From Diphasiastrum complanatum (taxonomy: Eukaryota; Streptophyta; Lycopodiopsida; Lycopodiales; Lycopodiaceae), in assembly GCA_029204225.1 (NCBI GenBank), contig CM055112.1, positions 24,306,693-24,370,692 on the forward strand: a stretch of 64,000 nucleotides of DNA. The letters are read 5' to 3'. The notes beneath the pieces were generated by a model, which was not told the DNA's origin, searched no databases, and saw only the letters and a list, made by a program, of their open reading frames with translations. The translations under genes were made by a program, and so were the position numbers. Shown piece by piece: positions 57,570-64,000 of the stretch; the stretch's first letter is position 1, and every line of letters starts with the position of its first letter.

Positions 57570-58030
57570 ACCAAAAATGTGACCATTGCTACCCAATAAT
57601 TAACATGTATGTAACTCATGGAAATTACATAGCAAGTTTTTTTTAATTATCAAAGGTCTGAACTTCATTGAAATTAAAACAGGTCGTCAAGGTTGTTAGG
57701 CACCGAGTAGAGCATATGCACGCAAATTTGACACTAGTTGCGTAGTGTGAAACGACTTCAAGCAAGAATTGTTTTTTGGATATAGGATATATTTTCCAAA
57801 CATGTGAAGTGTGTACATTGGTACCTGATAATTTCCTTGCATCTAACTCATGGAAATAACTTTGCAAGGTTTCTTGGATTATCAAAAATTCAAACTTTAT
57901 TGAAGAAAAAGGTTACCAAGCTCATCAAGCACCCAATAGACCATGGTTGCACACAAATTGAACAGTGGAGTGACTACAATTAAAATTTTTGTTTCAAATA
58001 CAAGATATACCAAAAAAGGAGAACAATTAA
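57570..58030 (+). repeat. Degenerate tandem duplication, period about 230
   Basis: Shared order of AACTCATGGAAAT, GCAAGxTTT, ATTATCAAA, CTTxATTGAA, CACCxAxTAGA and ATACAxGATAT in both halves. No coding sequence. Confidence 0.65.
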
Positions 58031-58732
58031 ACAAATGATCAACGCACATTTGAAGGAATAATTAGAGTGGTTCCTCCAATCTCGCATAGCATTAAAAACG
58101 TATATTACTTGCAAAGTTGCAACCTATATGAAAAGAACCATATAATTGCTATTTTCTTTCAACAAAGAAAATTGGGATGGCAGTATGATAAGAAATGACA
58201 ATGAGACTAGCCAATTTTAGAATCCATTACACAATTTGAAGCTTTTTGCCACATTCTTACATGCCCACAATTTTCATAAAAACATAAAGTCAGAGGATAT
58301 GATTGAAAACTCAACTATCAAGCTTTAAAAACAACATCAAGCTGAAACAGAAGGCATACTTGGTATTAACTCAAGCTCTAATTTTTTGTCTTCCCAATTT
58401 CATCATCTATTTTATGCATAGTTTACCTATGTTTTTCAACACAAAGACATGGTCGGAAAATGTTTCTTTGAGATGACATTTCATTAGCAAGCACATTTGC
58501 ATGTTTATGGATGCAATTTATTGATTATTAACTTTTTAGCTAAATGTTGCTATTTGGAAAACGTTTGCTCCAATCTGACGACCTGAATCATGATGCTTCC
58601 TCATTTACCATATCACATTTTGTTTCTTGTTTCTTGGGTGGAAAAAATTGTGAGAAAACAATGATTTGAAGGTGAGAGAGTTTTGACTTATTTATACTGC
58701 ACATTCATCATTAGTATATTGCACAAACTTAC

Positions 58733-58828
58733 TTTTGCCAAAGGTGCCATTGTAGCCCGGTGTCTCAAAAAGTATCCATAAGGTCCAATGCTCAATATCA
58801 CCACGCCTGCATCTTTAGGATGTTTTCC
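58733..58828 (-). CDS. Topoisomerase I (type IA), 32-codon exon
   Basis: Bounded by acceptor TTTGTAG and donor GTAAGT, 96 bases in phase 0. It reads GKHPKDAGVVILSIGPYGYF then LRHRATMAPLAK. The pattern G-x2-P...G-x-IGPYGYFLRH is the core of TopA C-terminal repeats (bacterial forms read GRFGPYV...). It fits between PRDL of the previous exon and GVSPKD of the next without a gap in the repeat. Confidence 0.85.
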
Positions 58829-59568
58829 CTACAAACAAACAGTGAGATTCCCATCAATTGAGAAATCATGAGCCATTCAGTTAGCATGACAAAGAATCTT
58901 AGATATAGAAATTTTAAAATGGTGAACCGTGAAACAAAATATCCTGGCCAACGCTTGTAGACTAGTCTGAAGCTCCTTTTTTTATTCTAAAATTATATGT
59001 AAATGTATCATTTATTTTTTCTAGATTGTTATATAAAATTTGAGAATCCTTTGGTTCTTGTAATCTTTTCCTATGGATTACTTTGAGAGTTTGCACATAA
59101 GTCAGGATTCCAGTTATGATGCATGCTTTCTTGAAGTGAATGCATCATCACTAGTTTCCATCCTTGTCTTTTTTAGCATGAACTTGTGTGGCATTTATTT
59201 CTCGACACTTAGACCCAAAACTTGGTATAGCTCACTAGCTACATTTGCTTCACAAAGAGATATAAATGAAAATAATACAAATATATATAGAAGTTAAAAA
59301 ACCTAAAATTCTCTTGCAAGTTATGCTCCTAGTAGCTTCAAAAAGTTGCTATGCCTAGTACAAGCAAGCTCTTTGCATGAAGTGATAAGGATGAATAGCT
59401 CACGTAACAATACATGTCATGGCTTAAGGGGCCACCTTGGAAACTAAGGCTAAAACATTCTCCTTTCAAACTTTGATTAGGTTACACGTAGCATGATGCT
59501 TAAATCTAGATATCAACAAACTTAAGTATAGATACAATCTCAGTGAATCTAGTGGTTTGATAACATGA

Positions 59569-60350
59569 TTGATCAATTGCATAATTCTAATACTCTATTG
59601 TTGGCTATCAACAATCCAAGAATTTCAAGAGGTATATTCTCATTTTGCTACTAGAATATATCCTCTTTTGGTGAAATTGCATTTTATTCTAGGTTTGCCT
59701 AGAGATTATCAGCTAGAAGTTAGGAGAAACCAGCCTCTTACCCTCGATGATGCGGTTCACTTCGCCGCATATACGATGATACTCGTATAGTAGCTAGGCC
59801 TGAGCCTGAAGTTCAACTGAAGCAAAGGGTAAGAAACAATTCTTTTGAAAGAAAGGAAAAGATAAGGCAAAGGAGGCATCTTCAGGTCCTAGTAAGTTGA
59901 AGAAAAGATCTACTATGGACCAGGAGAAATTTGCTAAAGCTAGAAGCAACAATCTGTGCTTTAATTGCATGGAGCCAGGTCATGTGGCAAAGGAATGCCT
60001 GAAGAAAAGGAGGCAAGCTAAAGGGACTTCTTTTAAGATGCCAGGTAGCTCTAGCATTTCTAGTATTGATGTTTCCTTTGCTAGTAATTCTATGTGTGAG
60101 CATTGTTGTTTTAATACGACAGTTTTTGGCCCCCAAGAATTAATTTGGATGAATGCGGCCAAGTTGTAATAGATTTATTTGATGATTCTACACAACTTTA
60201 TTAACTCCAATTTGTTGCAGAAGCTAAAGGTGGAAACAAAGAAAAGTGATCACCGCTATGTTGTAAAGCTGGCTACGGGAGCAGAAAGCCAAGTACGGGA
60301 CTGGATAGTCCCTCATCTTATAAGGATAAATTAGACTTTCATATTATGAA
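59569..60350 (+). pseudogene. Ty3/Gypsy gag-protease fragment in intron
   Basis: Readable residues: VKLHFILGLPRDYQLEVRR and LTLDDAVHFAAY (gag C-terminus), then a zinc knuckle CFNCMEPGHVAKEC near 59958-60000, then a decayed protease-like region (KKSDHRYVVKLATGAES). Frame changes and stops throughout. Orientation is opposite to the host gene. Confidence 0.75.
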
Positions 60351-60429
60351 TCTAGATAAGGTAGATGTGATACTTGGTAAGGAGTGATTCTATGAGATGA
60401 ATGAGTCGTTAAAGAAAAACTATGTAACT

Positions 60430-60990
60430 CATAATTTGTCGTTCTTGCATAACGGTCATTCAACAAACCAAACAACCTGAACAACTTTTCCATGAAAAGC
60501 TGAGCAAGTTCCGAAGCTTTGATAGACTGCCTGCTTGCAATGAATTGCGCCCCATTTTGGTTAGTCTGTCAACTATAACCCAAATAGCATTCCTTGTCCG
60601 AGGTAGCACAATCACAAAATCCATGGAAGTACTTTCCCATTTTCTTTCAGGAATTTCCAAAGGAAGTAACAAACCAGCTGCCTAAAGTCTTTCAGCTTTA
60701 TTTACTTGGTATTGTCCACATTTGTGAACATATGCCTCCACTTGACCTTTTAGATTTGGCAAATAAAAGTTTCTTTTTACTAGGTCAAGCGTTCTTTGTG
60801 AGCCAGGGTGCCCTTTGCACACGGGCTGTCATGACATTCATGCAGGATTTGGGCTCTAATATCATCATTTTCTGGCACACACACTTTCCCATTCCTGAAA
60901 AGTAACCCATTCCTTATGGAATAGTCCCTTAATATCTTGTCCTGTGGAGAAATCTTGGAATCATGCATTCCAAGGTCACCATTAGATCTA
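60430..60990 (-). pseudogene. Ty3/Gypsy integrase fragment in intron
   Basis: Minus strand: the integrase N-terminal domain (YSIRNGLLFRNGKVCVPEND, ILHECHDSP) is followed by the start of the core ([30 protein letters not shown]). The first catalytic aspartate (MDF) is visible; the rest is missing. It faces the gag fragment at 59569 tail to tail, so the two were inverted relative to each other or come from separate elements. Confidence 0.8.
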
Positions 60991-61902
60991 GAAGTACCTG
61001 CCCATTGTTTTCTACGGGCATGAGTGTTTCTAATATCTTATGCTTTGGGACAAGGAAATGTGTTGAGCCGTGCTTGAACTAGTCCATGCTTAACCACGAA
61101 GTTATAAGATTGCACTATGATGTTTGCATCATACACATAATGAACGTGACATAGCAGTTTTGCTTTGATTCTTGTTTGACCTAATGTGTAGGGTAGATCT
61201 TCTTGATATGAATGTACAAGGAACATATACATTTGAGGAAAATGCTTATGTGTTGAGGGGGATGTAGGCTAAGATTTTCCTTTTAGATCTTGATAAGTAG
61301 CTGAAGCTTTGAAAAAATATTGATGCACTTGTACATGGATGTTCAGCTCAATAAACCTATTTGGTTTTTTAAATAAGTGATCAATGATAGAAGTGCAAGA
61401 ATGCAGCAAGGATATTTCCTAAGAAAGATGCTCTTATCCTAAACGGACTTAAGAGATGTCATCTTGGTGAATGGAAAGTCTTTATTAACGTCATTGGGCT
61501 TGGATGATACGCGTCTTTACTTTTATGGGGTATATTGATGATATTTGCATCGAGCATTTCTTATCGTAAATAAGATGTCTTGTTGGATTTACCTCTACAA
61601 TGTAATGTAAAAAACTTATGTATCATGATTGTTATGATATAGCATATAGGATTTATTTTATGTTGATCAATTATCATGATTCATTTAGTATAACGTAAGT
61701 GCTGAACTAAACGGGTACATATTAGCATAGAAAACCCTAGATAAAGTCTATCAATGGCTTTTAGTCTCCAAACTTAGACCAAATGTACCATACAAATTGG
61801 TTGTTGAAAGAGCTACCACGATGTTGATCATCTGTTTCAGTGTAGGTTATGGAGCTGTGGAGCATGGGCTAGAAGGCAATGCAACAAGATATCTCCTAGG
61901 TA

Positions 61903-62190
61903 ATGTGGACTTTAATAGGTCGTAAGTGAGTTTGTGACATAGTTTCCTAGTTGGAAGTATTCAAGGGTGTTTCGATAGCTCATCTCTCGAAGCGGGTTGG
62001 AAGTGAGCCGCTCCTTGACCAACACTCCATGACCAGGTTTGATCAAATGTGGACTTTAATAGGTCGTAAGTGAGTTTGTGACATAGTTTCCTAGTTGGAA
62101 GTATTCAAGGGTGTTTCGATAGCTCATCTCTCGAAGCGGGTTGGAAGTGAGCCGCTCCTTGACCAGCACTCCATGACCAGGTTTGATCAA
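61903..62190 (+). repeat. 144-bp tandem duplication, nearly identical
   Basis: 61903-62046 and 62047-62190, both starting ATGTGGACTTTAATAGGTCG; one visible difference (CCAACACT/CCAGCACT). Recent by its similarity. Confidence 0.93.
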
Positions 62191-62610
62191 ATGGAAGTGA
62201 ATGGTCATTGAAGCATTTAGGCGATTGGGAGACATAATTGAAAATCAAATCATATCCAAGCAGGCACTCACAAAGGATAAAAGTAATCACAAGGACGACA
62301 CATTTCAAGACCTATACATCTAGTGCGAACTGTAAGTGATAATAGCAAATACCCGTATGTCATTAAGTTGCTACAATGTCAAAGTGTGGTAGACAAGTTC
62401 ATAACAAGCAAATTCTCCTAAAATTGCAAAGAAACATTTTTGTCATGCAAACAAATTTTTCTTAAGGTGATCATAATAGGCATAATATGCATCCATTCAA
62501 TTAGGTGAAAAAGCATACTAAAACAAACCCTTTTGTATACTTGTACAATCCATATAATGTGATCTCACGATTGATATTGGATGTCTTTAGTTTTGAGCTC
62601 AGTAGCTTAC

Positions 62611-62676
62611 CAAATCTCGAGGATATTTGAGCATTTCTAAAGCAGTATCCAGATCAATGTCCTCCACTCGCATTGA
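62611..62676 (-). CDS. Topoisomerase I (type IA), 22-codon exon
   Basis: Acceptor TGTTTTCAG and donor GTAAGC enclose 66 bases in phase 0 reading SMRVEDIDLDTALEMLKYPR then DL. The DLDTALEMLxxPRDLG pattern is the TopA C-terminal repeat, completed by the G of the next exon. The earlier exons with the catalytic core lie beyond the window, upstream of 64000. Confidence 0.82.
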
Positions 62677-62999
62677 CTGAAAACATCCAAAAAAATCTCC
62701 TCATTTACCATCCACGTGATCTAGGCCATAATATCTATGCTATACACAAAGCAAATGAGTGATTTTTGATATGCTAATGCAAATAAATTGTTGGAACTCA
62801 AGACACCAACATGTCTACAATACAAAAAAATTGGTTGTAGAAGTAGTTTAAATCTATCCAATAAAACCTAATCTATTTACCAATACCATATTAAGAATGC
62901 AAAGACCAATGAATTGTATGCTTACACTAGTAAATCATCATATGTTAGTAGTTGTTAAGTAGTAGAGTTACGAATAGAGCCGCAACTGATCTAGAGCTA

Positions 63000-63372
63000 A
63001 GCTATGAAAGCATCACAGAAGCAAGACTTAAGCTATGAAAGCAACACATAAGCACGACTTAACCCTAGAAAGCAGGAAAGAGAGAGATTAAGGAGACTAA
63101 AGAGAGAGATCAATATCATCAGCTGAATAACAAATGACACAGTTTCCCTACTTATAGTAAGGCCCAACTGGGAGGGAAAATAGTGCGCCCTCCAAGAAGG
63201 CCCCCACTCTCCAGTAATATGTCCAAATGGCCTAATAATGAATAATAAGGCCAAAGGCCAACCATATAGTCTAAGTGTCACTAATGAATACAAAAGGGCC
63301 CAAGCCTGCTTATGCATAAAGTAAAGTAAATGTAAATGGACGCGGCGAATGTAATGAGCCGAGTCCATAACT
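63000..63372 (-). mobile_element. 3' LTR of a chromodomain Gypsy element
   Basis: Minus strand from AGTTATGGACTCGG (after purine tract ACCAGGGAGAG) to TTTCATAGCT. It shares ends and internal CACTATTTTCCCT with the LTR at 55871-56390. Canonical TG...CA ends are not seen, so the exact limits are uncertain. TATA-like ACTATAAGTAGG lies near 63155. Confidence 0.65.
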
Positions 63373-64000
63373 CTCCCTGGTAGAAAAGAAAAAGATCCAA
63401 CTGCCGAAAAGAAACTGGATCAAGTAGCAGCAAGCCCTAGTGCATCAACAGTTAGAACAACATCTGATGTAGAGGAATCAACAAGTGCAGCAAGCGCACG
63501 AGCCTGATCCGCAAGTGATAGTGTATGATAAAAGACATCAATAGGCTCCCATGTGGCCTCCTCAATAGGACGACCATCCCACTGGACCAAAAACTAAATC
63601 TGCCGATGGTGTCGACTATGGTATAGACAAACCTGTAATATAGCAGCAAGTAAAAATGGAAATAACTCTGGAGCAGTAGGAAACTTAGCATCACAAGGAA
63701 CGTCATCCTCAATAACAGCACGTAATAAACTGACATGGAATACATCACAGGCGCGTGTGGAAGCAAGAAGCTGTAAGCGATATGTAACTGGACTAAGAAC
63801 CTCCAAAATGCGATAAGGCCCATAATAATGTGGTGCAAGCTTCTCAGTAGAAGCATGGCCCTAGGCAAAATGATGACGTGCAAAACCGTAGGCGTAGATA
63901 AACCATATCTCCAAGCTGAAACTCAACATGGCGGCGGTGACGATCAACTGAGGTCTGATAAAGCTGCTGAACATGCTGTAAATGAGAACTGGCCCGGGTA
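63373..64000 (-). pseudogene. Chromovirus (Ty3/Gypsy) polyprotein C-terminus
   Basis: Minus strand, entering from the right edge. Integrase C-terminus first (SSHLQHVQQLYQTSVDRHRR, VEFQLGDMVYLRL), a frame change near 63860, then LAPHYYGPYRILEVLSPVTY and ACDVFHVSLLRAV, a TAG near 63598, and a chromodomain-like segment (FLVQWDGRPIEEATWEP). Chromodomains at the integrase end define the chromovirus branch of Gypsy and can guide integration to chromatin. At least one shift and one stop show this copy is broken. It is inserted in an upstream intron of the topoisomerase gene in the same orientation. Confidence 0.85.

Larger units (their letters stand above)
53862..58732 (-). other. 4.9-kb intron of the topoisomerase gene
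   Basis: Bounded by GTAAGT at 58732 and CCTCAG at 53862. It contains a Gypsy LTR with leader (55500-56390) and two old local duplications (56513-57012, 57570-58030). Nothing recognised in 53900-55400. Confidence 0.75.
58829..62610 (-). other. 3.8-kb intron of the topoisomerase gene
   Basis: Bounded by GTAAGCTAC at 62610 and TTTGTAG at 58829. It holds Gypsy gag (plus) and integrase (minus) fragments and a 144-bp tandem duplication. No host exon seen inside. Confidence 0.75.

Overview
This window is repeat-rich nuclear DNA from a land plant. The evidence is Ty1/Copia and Ty3/Gypsy retrotransposons with tRNA-Met primer sites, GT-AG introns, a stress-associated A20/AN1 zinc-finger pseudogene of plant type, and exons of a bacterial-type topoisomerase I gene of the kind plants carry. 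The very large introns and dense, nested retrotransposons suggest a large genome; a seed-free plant such as a fern is a guess the sequence cannot prove.

Layout. 1-858 is the 3' end of a Copia element (A). 859-10735 is a composite of repeat U, an A20/AN1 pseudogene split by a young 6.2 kb Copia element (B, 5-bp target duplication), and a gag-only LTR element (T1) loaded with CT/GA microsatellites. 11190-16396 is a head-to-head junction between a minus-strand Copia 5' end and an RT-less Copia element (D). 16397-31564, once two later insertions are subtracted, is a compact unit of about 4.7 kb with two convergent, decayed genes I do not recognise (H on plus, G on minus). Gene G is split by an RT-less Copia element (F, 19079-23697) and by an apparently intact, very young Copia element (E, 24778-30638, LTRs identical by eye, one 1316-residue open frame). 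32160-40440 holds a direct-repeat pair around a Gypsy gag scrap, two more U copies, AT-rich short repeats, and a second copy of the A20/AN1 pseudogene plus T element. 40702-46264 is a Copia element (I) with unusual TA...TA LTR ends, followed by Copia (J) and Gypsy scraps on the minus strand, then iterated short repeats to about 51.2 kb.

The only host gene that looks functional is on the minus strand: three exons (62676-62611, 58828-58733, 53861-53286) encoding the C-terminal repeats and a lysine-rich tail of a type IA (TopA-like) DNA topoisomerase. Its introns of 3.8 and 4.9 kb carry Gypsy fragments and local duplications. A chromodomain-containing Gypsy element enters from the right edge (63000-64000) and sits in the next upstream intron.

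Most coding content is therefore selfish DNA in different states of decay. The points of most interest are the unrecognised H/G two-gene unit, the young element E, the two independent RT-less gag-protease Copia derivatives, and a CACACGTGTG palindrome shared by several LTR families.
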